Source: Eubacterium sp. (GTDB lineage: Bacteria > Bacillota > Clostridia > Lachnospirales > Lachnospiraceae). Taken from it: a stretch of DNA of 45,330 nt. Below are positions 36,030-43,792 of the stretch, one piece after another. The notes below the pieces were generated by a model. That model did not search any database. It saw nothing but the letters and a program-made list of their open reading frames with translations, and had not been told where the DNA came from. The translations under genes and the position numbers were made by a program. Location of the stretch: assembly GCA_017480495.1 (NCBI GenBank), contig JAFVAQ010000013.1, positions 1 through 45,330 of the forward strand, written 5' to 3'. How positions within the stretch are numbered: the stretch's first letter is position 1; the number at the start of each line of letters is the position of its first letter.

Positions 36030-37025
36030 GTGTTATACGGATTATTAAGCAAACACATAGCAGATAGGTTTGTTGTACTTATAGCAGCAGGATTTGCATT
36101 CTTGCTTACATATGTACTCCTTGTTCGACCTTTTGGATTTCTTCCAAGAGATGGCGGCAAGTTTGTAACAGATGCTAAGGGTAATAAAGTAGAGGTTAAT
36201 AAGGCTTCAAATGGAAAGGTGACCGGAGTCGGAATTCTGATGATTCTGGTATTTCTCTTATCAATCCTTCTGTTTATCCCTATAACTATGGCCTATGACA
36301 AGTGCTTCGTTATAATGCTGGCACTTACAGTCGTAATGATGATAACTGGATATCTGGATGATGCGGCAAAGGCTCCTTGGGGAGAACTAATCAAGGGAAT
36401 ACTTGATTTTATTCTTGCAGTAATCGCTGCAATTACATTTGTGATTTATAATTCTACAGATGTACAGCTGTTTAGCCTGCATTTTCATATTCCTAAAGTT
36501 CTCTATGTGATCCTTGCGGTGGCACTTATCTGGGGCTCTATAAATGTAACTAATTGCTCAGATGGAATAGATGGACTGTGTGGAACAGTATCGATAATAG
36601 AACTATTTGCTTTTGCTATGCTATTTGGTGCGCAGCTTGGTAAGTTCTCAGTTATGGCGGTTATTATGTCCTTTGTGCTTGTGGCTTATCTGGCCTTTAA
36701 CTGGACTCCAAGTAAGGTTCTTATGGGAGACGCAGGTTCTCGAGCAATAGGCTTCCTTATAGCTATACTAGCTATGAAGTCAGGACATCCTTTTGCATTC
36801 CTGCCGCTCTCACTTGTGTTCCTGTTTGACGGAGGACTTGGCCTGTTGAAGCTGGCGGTTCTGAGAGTATTCAAGATTAATCTATTTAAGAATGTCAGAT
36901 TCCCATTCCATGATCATATGAAAAAGAATCTGAAGATAAATAATGTCGGAATAGTAGTTATTTTTGCGATTTGTGAAATCGTAATGGTTGTTCTTACAGG
37001 AGTTGTTCTACATGTTTTCAGATAA
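36030..37025 (+). CDS. MraY-family phospho-N-acetylmuramoyl-pentapeptide transferase
   Basis: A polytopic membrane protein of 331 residues, about ten spans, with the catalytic motifs of the family: GYLDDAAK (paired Asp), NCSDGIDGLCG, and MGDAGSRAIG. The usual HHH loop is FPFHDHMKKN, keeping two histidines. MraY transfers phospho-MurNAc-pentapeptide to undecaprenyl phosphate, giving lipid I. The gene is outside a dcw cluster, 22 bases after buk. It could be the only MraY or a paralogue using another UDP-sugar; WecA/TagO enzymes have different His loops, so MraY is the better guess. The start is GTG 36030 after CGAGGT. Confidence 0.82.
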   Translation: MLYGLLSKHIADRFVVLIAAGFAFLLTYVLLVRPFGFLPRDGGKFVTDAKGNKVEVNKASNGKVTGVGILMILVFLLSILLFIPITMAYDKCFVIMLALTVVMMITGYLDDAAKAPWGELIKGILDFILAVIAAITFVIYNSTDVQLFSLHFHIPKVLYVILAVALIWGSINVTNCSDGIDGLCGTVSIIELFAFAMLFGAQLGKFSVMAVIMSFVLVAYLAFNWTPSKVLMGDAGSRAIGFLIAILAMKSGHPFAFLPLSLVFLFDGGLGLLKLAVLRVFKINLFKNVRFPFHDHMKKNLKINNVGIVVIFAICEIVMVVLTGVVLHVFR

Positions 37026-37824
37026 CAACAGTAAAACATTTACAATCAAAGACTACACCTTTGGAAATGGTACTCCCCGTATATGCGTTCCTGTTATAGG
37101 AAGAACGGATGAGGAGATAATGAATCATGCAAAGGTTATCAGGGCTGAACTGGATAGACTGGATGCAAAGTATCCAGACAGGGAAGATCTTAAGGTTGCA
37201 GTTATAGAATGGAGATCGGACTTCTATAACGATGTTGCTACGCCTGAAAAAGTAACAACTGTTTTAGAAAAGCTTAGAGAAACTTTTGAAGATAGACTAC
37301 TTCTCTTCACCTTTAGAAGTGAGGAGCAGGGCGGAGAGCTTCGCCATGATAGAGTTGGCACTCATCTGGAAAATGTATATAAAAATGTAATAATGTCTGG
37401 ACTGGTGGATCTAGTTGATGTAGAGGCAGTTGTTGGAAATTATAATATCGCCAGAGCAACTACAGGGGCTCATAAGGGTGGAGTCGGAGTTATTCTTTCC
37501 TATCATGATTTCTATAAAACTCCACACGATATGGATATAGAAGAAAAACTACGACAGATGGATATACTTGGTGGTGACATACTTAAGATAGCTGTTATGC
37601 CAAAGAATGAGTTTGATACCAGAAGACTTATGGAGCTTAATAAGAAGGTTGTAGCTGAGAGATATAAACCAGTGGCACTTATATCTATGGGAGATATCGG
37701 CGTTATTTCAAGAGTTAAAGGAAAAGAAACGGGTTCTGCGCTGACCTTTGCCTCGATAGGAATGGAGAGTGCTCCAGGTCAGATGGAAGCGGACGACTTG
37801 ATCGCTATGCTTGCCAACCAGTAA
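37012..37824 (+). CDS. aroD: Type I 3-dehydroquinate dehydratase
   Basis: Dehydrates 3-dehydroquinate to 3-dehydroshikimate through a Schiff base. The 270 residues contain the three catalytic positions: Glu66 in VIEWRSDF, His165 in LSYHDFYKTP, and Lys192 in ILKIAVMP. The C-terminus SALTFASIGMESAPGQM is also characteristic. A TTG at 36988 is in frame, but AGGAG (36998-37002) points to ATG 37012, which overlaps the mraY-like gene by 14 bases. It supplies the shikimate pathway that feeds chorismate to the trp genes elsewhere in the window. Confidence 0.94.
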   Translation: MFSDNNSKTFTIKDYTFGNGTPRICVPVIGRTDEEIMNHAKVIRAELDRLDAKYPDREDLKVAVIEWRSDFYNDVATPEKVTTVLEKLRETFEDRLLLFTFRSEEQGGELRHDRVGTHLENVYKNVIMSGLVDLVDVEAVVGNYNIARATTGAHKGGVGVILSYHDFYKTPHDMDIEEKLRQMDILGGDILKIAVMPKNEFDTRRLMELNKKVVAERYKPVALISMGDIGVISRVKGKETGSALTFASIGMESAPGQMEADDLIAMLANQ

Positions 37825-37866
37825 ATACTAAATAAGATATTTTCATTGATAAAAATAAGAACGTTA

Positions 37867-37896
37867 AAAGAGGGATGCGACGCATCCCTCTTTCAT
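37867..37896. terminator. Bidirectional terminator between aroD and the oxidoreductase
   Basis: AAAGAGGGATGCG (37867-37879) and CGCATCCCTCTTT (37881-37893) form a near-perfect hairpin followed by T-rich sequence on both strands. Confidence 0.85.
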
Positions 37897-37940
37897 ATTT
37901 ATTGTAGTGATTTATTGTAGTAAATATACTTTTAAAAATA

Positions 37941-38978
37941 TTAAGCGTTCTTAGTTTCTGTAGCCTGCTTTTGCTCTGGCTTTCTCTTCTCTGGCTCTTC
38001 AGGAAGTGGGAACATCTCATTCCACATATAACGGATAGAGTCTGTAATCTTGTACAGTTCTATAGTCTGAGCGATAGAATATTCGTCAGTTTCTTTCTTT
38101 CCGGAAATAGCTGCCTTTCTAGCTGCCTTAAATTCATATTCATAGCCAGTATATTCTTCGTTCTTAGGCTTCATTTCGCCCTTTGGTTTTCCGTCAGAAC
38201 CATAAATAGTTACTAGCTTAGGATTATTAACATTATCTATTTCGATTCTTCCGTGTGTTCCGTAGATTATACATTTATTATCGAGCTGGGTAGTTACAGA
38301 ATTTGTAACCATGGCAACTCTTCCCTGAGGGAATCTCATATACAGGGTTGAATAAGCATCTACACCAGTTGTTGTAAGCATAGGTTCTGCAGCAACCTGG
38401 ATAGGAGGTCTTCCCATAAGCATAAGCACTGCAGTTATAGGATAGATACCGATATCCAGAAGTGAACCGCCGGCGAGCTCTGGCTTAAGGATTCTTTCTT
38501 TGCCTGCAAGATTATATCCGAGGTTTGCGGTGATGAGACGTACGTCACCGATTATATTTTTCTTTAATTGATCAGAAACAAGGCCCATAAGTGGATTATA
38601 TCTTAGCCACATAGCCTCTCCGCAGAAGACGCCCTTTTCTTCAGCGTATTTTAGAAGATCTTCAGCTGTCTTAGCGTTATAAGATATAGGCTTCTCAACA
38701 AATACAGGCTTACCTGCATCTATACATTTTTTTGCAAGCTCCACGTGGTTAGAGTTGACGGTTGCTATATATACAAGCTCAACCTCTGGATCCTCGAGAA
38801 GCGCATCGTACGAACCGTAGCTTTTTTCAATCTCGTATTTCTCCGCAAATTCTTTTGCTCTTGCCTCGTCTCTAGCTGCTATAGCATATGGGCAGAAACC
38901 ATTCATATTCTTTAGAACATCAGCGATAACTCCGGCAATAACTCCGGCGCCAAGTATTCCTACATTATATTCAATCAT
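37941..38978 (-). CDS. Gfo/Idh/MocA-family oxidoreductase
   Basis: An NAD(P)-dependent dehydrogenase of 345 residues. The N-terminal Rossmann fold has VGILGAGVIAGVIADVL, then VYIATVNSNHVELAKKCIDAGKPVFVEKPIS with the catalytic-region Lys in EKP. The C-terminal sheet domain contains GGSLLDIGIYPITAVLMLMG, a standard family signature, with WLRYNPLMG before it. Such enzymes oxidise or reduce sugars, inositols or diols; the substrate is not evident. The tail (PEEPEKRKPEQKQATETKNA) is charged and probably disordered. It is transcribed alone from a TTTACA-17-TATAAT promoter. Confidence 0.9.
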   Translation of the reverse strand: MIEYNVGILGAGVIAGVIADVLKNMNGFCPYAIAARDEARAKEFAEKYEIEKSYGSYDALLEDPEVELVYIATVNSNHVELAKKCIDAGKPVFVEKPISYNAKTAEDLLKYAEEKGVFCGEAMWLRYNPLMGLVSDQLKKNIIGDVRLITANLGYNLAGKERILKPELAGGSLLDIGIYPITAVLMLMGRPPIQVAAEPMLTTTGVDAYSTLYMRFPQGRVAMVTNSVTTQLDNKCIIYGTHGRIEIDNVNNPKLVTIYGSDGKPKGEMKPKNEEYTGYEYEFKAARKAAISGKKETDEYSIAQTIELYKITDSIRYMWNEMFPLPEEPEKRKPEQKQATETKNA

Positions 38979-39023
38979 GATTATTTCCTTTCTGATATTT
39001 ATATCGTCCCCTAGGACAAAACA

Positions 39024-39052
39024 ATTATAAGCTACTTAAAGTAGATTGTAAA
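39024..39052 (-). promoter_or_regulatory. Promoter of the oxidoreductase gene with palindrome in the spacer
   Basis: On the minus strand TTTACA (39047-39052) and TATAAT (39024-39029) are separated by 17 bases. The spacer holds CTACTTAAAGTAG (39032-39044), a perfect palindrome around one base that could be an operator. The divergent ABC promoter (TTGTAA 39046-39051, TAAACT 39069-39074) shares the -35 region. Confidence 0.65.
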
Positions 39053-39120
39053 GAAATCAAACATGTGATAAACTAAGTCACGATTCGTAAAAATGCTTGG
39101 CGATAAGGAGCAGAAACCAA

Positions 39121-40863
39121 ATGGTTAAGACTATTCTGAAGGAAGTTCAGGAATTTAAGAAGGCGTCTTTTGCAACTCCGGTATTTATGATACTAGAGGT
39201 TATTTTTGAGACCATTATTCCTATAGTAATGGGTAAAATTATAGATATTTCCGAGGGCGATAATATCGATATGTCTCACATACTTATGTATGGTGGATTG
39301 ATGATACTGCTGGCTCTGGGGGCTCTTTTTGTTGGTATAATGGGCGGAATGTATGGAGCTAAAGCTTCTGCAGGTCTTGCTAAGAATCTTAGAAGAGATA
39401 TGTATAAGAATATACAGGATTTCTCTTTCTCAAATATCGATAAGTTCTCATCAGCTAGTCTGGTTACACGACTTACTACTGATGTTACAAATGTTCAGAA
39501 TGCCTATCAGATGGTACTGAGAATGATGACAAGAGCTCCTATTAATCTGATAGTAGCTATGGTTGCGGCCTTTGCGATTAGTCCTAAGGTTGCAATGGTA
39601 TACCTCTATGCAGTTATTTTCCTTGCTATCGTAGGTGGATTCCTTATATCCAGGGTAACTAAATACTTCACAGCGGCATTTCCTAAGTACGATGAGATGA
39701 ATGAAAGTGTGCAGGAAAATGTATCTGCCATCAGAGTTGTAAAGGGCTTCGTTAGAGAAGATTTCGAGAATAAGAAGTTCAAGAAAGCTAGCGGAATGAT
39801 CTACAACCTTTTTGTAAAAGCGGAGAGTATAATGGCAATTGCTATGCCAGTTATGCAATCGACGATTTACTTCTGTATTCTGATGGTTAGCTGGGTGGGA
39901 GCTAAGCTTATTGTAACTGGCGGTGACCTTACAACAGGTAATCTGTCAACGCTTCTTGCATATTGTATGCAGATACTTATAAGTCTTATGATGCTTTCGA
40001 TGGTAATTGTAATGATTACCATGTCTGCGGCAAGTGGCAAGCGTATAGCAGAGGTTCTTGAAGAGAAGAGTGATCTGACAAATCCTGAAAATCCAGTGAT
40101 GGAAGTTAAGGATGGTAGTATAGATTTCGAAAATGTTATTTTCAGATATAACAAAGATTCTGAGAAGCCAGTTCTGGATAATATTAATCTACATATTAAG
40201 TCTGGCGAGACTATAGGTATAATCGGAGGAACGGGTAGTTCTAAGACCAGTCTCGTGAATCTTATCAGCCGTCTCTATGACGTATCGGAGGGCTCGGTAA
40301 AGGTTGGCGGACGGGATGTCAGAGAATATGACATGGAAGTCCTTCGAAATAGCGTATCTGTTGTTCTTCAGAAGAATGTACTATTTTCCGGAACGATTAT
40401 GGAGAATCTGAGATGGGGCAATAAGGACGCGACGGAAGAAGAGTGTAAAGAGGCTGCACGTCTGGCGGCAGCAGATGAATTTATAGAGAATTTTTCTGAC
40501 AAATATGAAACAAAGATTGAACAGGGCGGAACCAATGTATCTGGTGGACAGAAGCAACGTCTATGTATAGCGAGAGCTCTTCTGAAGAAACCGAAGGTTC
40601 TTATTCTGGATGACTCCACAAGCGCTGTAGATACTACAACAGACGCACTGATAAGAAAATCCTTTAAGGAATATATTCCGGATACAACCAAGATTATTAT
40701 AGCGCAGAGAATATCCAGTGTAATGGATTCAGATAAAATAATCGTTATGGATTCTGGAAAGCTTAATGGTTTTGGAACACATGAAGAACTGATGGCGACA
40801 AATGAAATCTATAGAGATGTATACGAGTCGCAGCAGGGTGGTTCAAAAGATTTTGATGAATAA
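39121..40863 (+). CDS. ABC exporter subunit with degenerate ATP site
   Basis: A half-transporter of 580 residues: a six-span type IV membrane domain (about 1-310), then a nucleotide-binding domain. The Walker A is GGTGSSKT (369-376) and the signature is VSGGQKQR. Walker B is VLILDDSTSAVD with Asp498 in place of the catalytic Glu, so its own ATP site is probably slow or inactive. His of the switch is replaced: IIAQRISS has Gln before Arg. AAGGAG lies ten bases before ATG 39121; an upstream in-frame TTG (39097) is unlikely. It pairs with the next gene as a heterodimer of the LmrCD/TM287-288 type. Possible cargo includes drugs, lipids or peptides. Confidence 0.9.
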   Translation: MVKTILKEVQEFKKASFATPVFMILEVIFETIIPIVMGKIIDISEGDNIDMSHILMYGGLMILLALGALFVGIMGGMYGAKASAGLAKNLRRDMYKNIQDFSFSNIDKFSSASLVTRLTTDVTNVQNAYQMVLRMMTRAPINLIVAMVAAFAISPKVAMVYLYAVIFLAIVGGFLISRVTKYFTAAFPKYDEMNESVQENVSAIRVVKGFVREDFENKKFKKASGMIYNLFVKAESIMAIAMPVMQSTIYFCILMVSWVGAKLIVTGGDLTTGNLSTLLAYCMQILISLMMLSMVIVMITMSAASGKRIAEVLEEKSDLTNPENPVMEVKDGSIDFENVIFRYNKDSEKPVLDNINLHIKSGETIGIIGGTGSSKTSLVNLISRLYDVSEGSVKVGGRDVREYDMEVLRNSVSVVLQKNVLFSGTIMENLRWGNKDATEEECKEAARLAAADEFIENFSDKYETKIEQGGTNVSGGQKQRLCIARALLKKPKVLILDDSTSAVDTTTDALIRKSFKEYIPDTTKIIIAQRISSVMDSDKIIVMDSGKLNGFGTHEELMATNEIYRDVYESQQGGSKDFDE

Positions 40864-40911
40864 ATTCAAGGGATAGTTGTTTGATAGATAGATAAATAGA
40901 GGAGGCAAGAT

Positions 40912-42843
40912 ATGCCAGCACCAAAGGGGAGAACTCCTAGAGGGATGAAGCCCACAGTTGAAAATCCAGGCAAAATATTTAAGCGCCTGATGGGCTATGT
41001 ATTTAAATATTATGGATTCCAAATGGTTTTGGTATTCATTTTCATATTGGTAGGCGTTTTGGCGAATCTTCAAGGAACACTTTTCATGAAGGTTCTTATT
41101 GATGATTACATTGATCCGATGGTAGAGAGTGGAAGCAGAGATTTCGGACCTCTGATTCATGCAATTCTTAAAACTGCGGCTTTCTATGCGGTCGGAATTC
41201 TTTCTAACTATGCCTACAACAGAATCATGGTTTCGGTTGCTCAAGGAACTCTGAGAAGAATCAGGGATACCCTGTTCGAACATATGGAATCGCTTCCAAT
41301 TAAATATTTTGATACACATACCCACGGCGATATCATGTCAGTCTACACAAACGATGTTGATACACTTCGCCAGATGATCAGCCAGAGCGTTCCTTCGCTC
41401 TACTCTAGTGCGCTTACTCTGATAGGTGTTGTTGTTTGTATGATAGTAAGAAGCGTTCCACTTACTATTGTTTCCTTCATTATGGTTGGAGTTATGCTTC
41501 GAGTGACCATGGGACTTTCTCAGAAGAGTGGTAAATACTTTACTGAACAGCAGAAGAATCTCGGAATAGAAAACGGTTATATAGAGGAAATGATCACAGG
41601 ACAGAAGGTCGTTAAGGTATTCTGTCATGAAGAGGAAAGTATCGATAGATTTAACGAGCTGAACGAGAATCTCTATAATAGTGCATATAATGCTAATAAG
41701 TATGCCAACATTCTCATGCCATCGATGGCTCAGCTGGGTAACCTTAGCTATGTAATATGTACAGTGGTAGGTGCAGTACTTATTCTGACTAAGTTTGGAG
41801 TATCTGGATGCGCCTTTGCAGGAATAGCTCCCCTGACAGTCGGAGGACTTGTATCCTTCCTGACATTTAATAAGAGTCTTACTATGCCAATAAATCAGGT
41901 GTCTATGCAGTTTAACTCTATCATAATGGCGCTTGCTGGAGCGGACAGAGTATTTAAGCTTATGGATGAAGAGCCTGAGGCAGACGAAGGTTATGTAAGT
42001 CTTGTAAATGTTAAAGAGACAGAAAGCGGTGAACTTGTTGAAACAACAGAGAGAACTGGACTCTGGGCATGGAAGCATCAGCATCAGGCAGATGGAAGTA
42101 TAGATTATAAGAGACTTGAAGGCGCAATATTCATGGATGATGTAGACTTCGGATATACACCTGAGAAGATGGTTCTTCATAATGTATCTCTGGATGCAAA
42201 GCCTGGACAGAAGATAGCATTTGTAGGTTCTACTGGTGCAGGAAAAACTACGATAACTAACCTGATCAATCGTTTCTACGATATACAGGATGGAAAAATA
42301 AGATTTGATAATATAAATGTAAATAAGATTAAGAAAGGGGACCTTAGAAGATCTCTAGGTCTCGTTCTTCAGGAGACACATCTATTTACAACGACGGTTA
42401 TGGAAAATATCAGATATGGTCGACTGGATGCTACAGATGAAGAATGTATAGAGGCAGCTAAACTTGCAAATGCAGATCATTTCATTAGACAGCTGCCGGA
42501 GGGATATAATACTATGCTTACTGGTGATGGTGGAAATCTGAGTCAAGGACAGAGACAGCTCCTGGCAATAGCGAGAGCGGCGGTTGCAGATCCACCTGCG
42601 CTTATACTGGACGAAGCTACATCCTCTATTGATACTAGAACTGAGCGTGAAGTATCAGAAGGAATGGATAAATTAATGGCGGGGAGAACTACTTTCGTAA
42701 TTGCCCACCGCCTATCAACTGTCAAAAATAGTGATTGTATAATGGTCCTTGAAAAAGGACGTGTCATAGAGAGCGGTACTCACGATGAACTTCTAGAACA
42801 GAAGGGTAAGTACTATCAGCTCTATACCGGTCTCACTGCGTAG
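40912..42843 (+). CDS. ABC exporter subunit with catalytic ATP site
   Basis: The second half-transporter, 643 residues. After a Pro/basic N-terminus come six spans and an ATPase domain with Walker A GSTGAGKT (439-446), Walker B LILDEATSSID with Glu568, and switch IIAHR-like VIAHRLST. All are canonical except the signature NLSQGQRQ (542-549), where Gln replaces the second Gly. In a heterodimer this signature faces the Asp-type Walker B of the partner, so one composite site is degenerate and the other intact. An insertion (about 360-400, ETESGELVETTERTGLWAWKHQ) precedes the ATPase domain. AGAGGAGG precedes ATG 40912, 48 bases after the first subunit. Confidence 0.92.
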   Translation: MPAPKGRTPRGMKPTVENPGKIFKRLMGYVFKYYGFQMVLVFIFILVGVLANLQGTLFMKVLIDDYIDPMVESGSRDFGPLIHAILKTAAFYAVGILSNYAYNRIMVSVAQGTLRRIRDTLFEHMESLPIKYFDTHTHGDIMSVYTNDVDTLRQMISQSVPSLYSSALTLIGVVVCMIVRSVPLTIVSFIMVGVMLRVTMGLSQKSGKYFTEQQKNLGIENGYIEEMITGQKVVKVFCHEEESIDRFNELNENLYNSAYNANKYANILMPSMAQLGNLSYVICTVVGAVLILTKFGVSGCAFAGIAPLTVGGLVSFLTFNKSLTMPINQVSMQFNSIIMALAGADRVFKLMDEEPEADEGYVSLVNVKETESGELVETTERTGLWAWKHQHQADGSIDYKRLEGAIFMDDVDFGYTPEKMVLHNVSLDAKPGQKIAFVGSTGAGKTTITNLINRFYDIQDGKIRFDNINVNKIKKGDLRRSLGLVLQETHLFTTTVMENIRYGRLDATDEECIEAAKLANADHFIRQLPEGYNTMLTGDGGNLSQGQRQLLAIARAAVADPPALILDEATSSIDTRTEREVSEGMDKLMAGRTTFVIAHRLSTVKNSDCIMVLEKGRVIESGTHDELLEQKGKYYQLYTGLTA

Positions 42844-42846
42844 GAT

Positions 42847-43227
42847 TTATTCCTCGTCGAGACCGTGTTCCTTTGCATATTTGCAAAGAGCATCAAAGGT
42901 TTCAACGCTGAGGTCGTGCTCTATCTTGCAGGCATCCTCAGCTGCGATTTCTTCTTTTACTCCCAGCTTAATAAAAATATTAGTGAGGAGCTTGTGTCTA
43001 GTATATATCTTGTTAGCTATCTCCATTCCTGAGTCAGTCAGAGATATCATTCCATCTTCGTTAAAGGAAATATATCCATTCTCACGTAGTCTCTTAGTTG
43101 CGTAGCTTACGCTTGGCTTAGATACGCCCAGCTGAGTGGCAACGTCTATAGAACGTACGTATCCTTTTCTCTCTTTGATCATTAATATTGCTTCGAGGTA
43201 ATCCTCTGCAGACTGATGAATTTCCAT
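42847..43227 (-). CDS. DtxR/MntR-family metal-dependent transcriptional regulator
   Basis: A winged-helix repressor that senses Fe(II) or Mn(II). The N-terminal domain begins MEIHQSAEDYLEAILMI, the recognition helix is SKPSVSYATKRLRENG, and the wing is GMISLTDSG. The metal and dimer domain has RHKLLTNIF, EEIAAEDACKIEHDLS, matching the His, Glu and Glu-His ligands of MntR. It ends without an SH3 domain, as MntR does. GGGAGG at 43242-43247 lies 14 bases before ATG 43227 but eight before an in-frame TTG at 43233, so the protein may begin two codons earlier. It ends three bases from the ABC exporter stop on the other strand. Confidence 0.88.
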   Translation of the reverse strand: MEIHQSAEDYLEAILMIKERKGYVRSIDVATQLGVSKPSVSYATKRLRENGYISFNEDGMISLTDSGMEIANKIYTRHKLLTNIFIKLGVKEEIAAEDACKIEHDLSVETFDALCKYAKEHGLDEE

Positions 43228-43282
43228 AGCCAATTTTCTAACCTCCCATATGGATTGCTTTAACAATCCCAATTTTTAACAG

Positions 43283-43311
43283 ATGTTAGCACAATTTAAC
43301 CCAAAATGCAA
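43283..43311 (-). promoter_or_regulatory. Promoter and candidate operator of the DtxR-family gene
   Basis: On the minus strand TTGCAT (43306-43311) and TAACAT (43283-43288) are separated by 17 bases. The plus-strand sequence GTTAGCACAATTTAAC (43285-43300) covers the spacer and -10 element, with GTTA and TAAC as inverted ends. The same GTTAG-N5-TTTAAC pattern lies by the neighbouring gene. Confidence 0.5.
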
Positions 43312-43360
43312 GTCTCTATCTATTATAAGTTATTCAAAACTATTAATGTGGAGCTCATAA

Positions 43361-43579
43361 CTATAATTGGTGCTTTTTAATTATTTCGTCAATCTGTTTA
43401 TTCTTTTCTTTATATTCAGGATCTTTTTTTAGGTTACGTTTTAAATCGTGAGTGCAATGTCCTGAACATGCACCGTGGTCTGGGCAGCTGCCGCAGGTTC
43501 CATTTTTATATAAATAAATGGAGGCTGGGATGAATAGCGCCAGTACAATCAGTAGAGCAATTATGGTTGCTAGATTCAT
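43361..43579 (-). CDS. FeoB-associated Cys-rich membrane protein
   Basis: A 72-residue protein with one N-terminal span (3-24, LATIIALLIVLALFIPASIYLY) followed by a cysteine cluster: GTCGSCPDHGACSGHC holds five cysteines and a His. The tail is charged. The size and order of span then cysteine cluster match the FeoB-associated Cys-rich family, usually encoded just after the ferrous iron transporter gene feoB. Here feoB is absent from the window and the neighbour is a DtxR-family regulator, so a metal role remains the best guess. AAAGGAGG precedes the ATG. The promoter is TTGACA-17-TATTAT. Confidence 0.78.
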   Translation of the reverse strand: MNLATIIALLIVLALFIPASIYLYKNGTCGSCPDHGACSGHCTHDLKRNLKKDPEYKEKNKQIDEIIKKHQL

Positions 43580-43596
43580 TTTTAAACCTCCTTTTA

Positions 43597-43651
43597 TAGT
43601 TAAATATCTCTAACTAGTGAAGATAATATCGCTGAAAATGCCATTTGTCAA
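43597..43651 (-). promoter_or_regulatory. Promoter and candidate metal operator of the Cys-rich gene
   Basis: On the minus strand TTGACA (43646-43651) and TATTAT (43623-43628) are separated by 17 bases. The inverted repeat TAGTTA-N8-TAACTA (43597-43616) starts at about +5; read on the minus strand it contains GTTAG-N5-TTTAAC as in the DtxR-family promoter. Confidence 0.6.
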
Positions 43652-43727
43652 GAAAGAATGGTATAAAATTATGTAAACTGACGAAACCTTGATGCATATA
43701 TTTAACATAATTGTCACTATTTGCGTA

Positions 43728-43756
43728 TTGAATAAAACCCTTGAAAGTAGTATAAC
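43728..43756 (+). promoter_or_regulatory. Putative promoter of the MATE gene
   Basis: TTGAAT (43728-43733) and TATAAC (43751-43756) are separated by 17 bases, followed by AGGAGG at 43781-43786. Confidence 0.55.
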
Positions 43757-43792
43757 CTTTTGACAATACATAAAAAGTAGGAGGTAAAAAAT

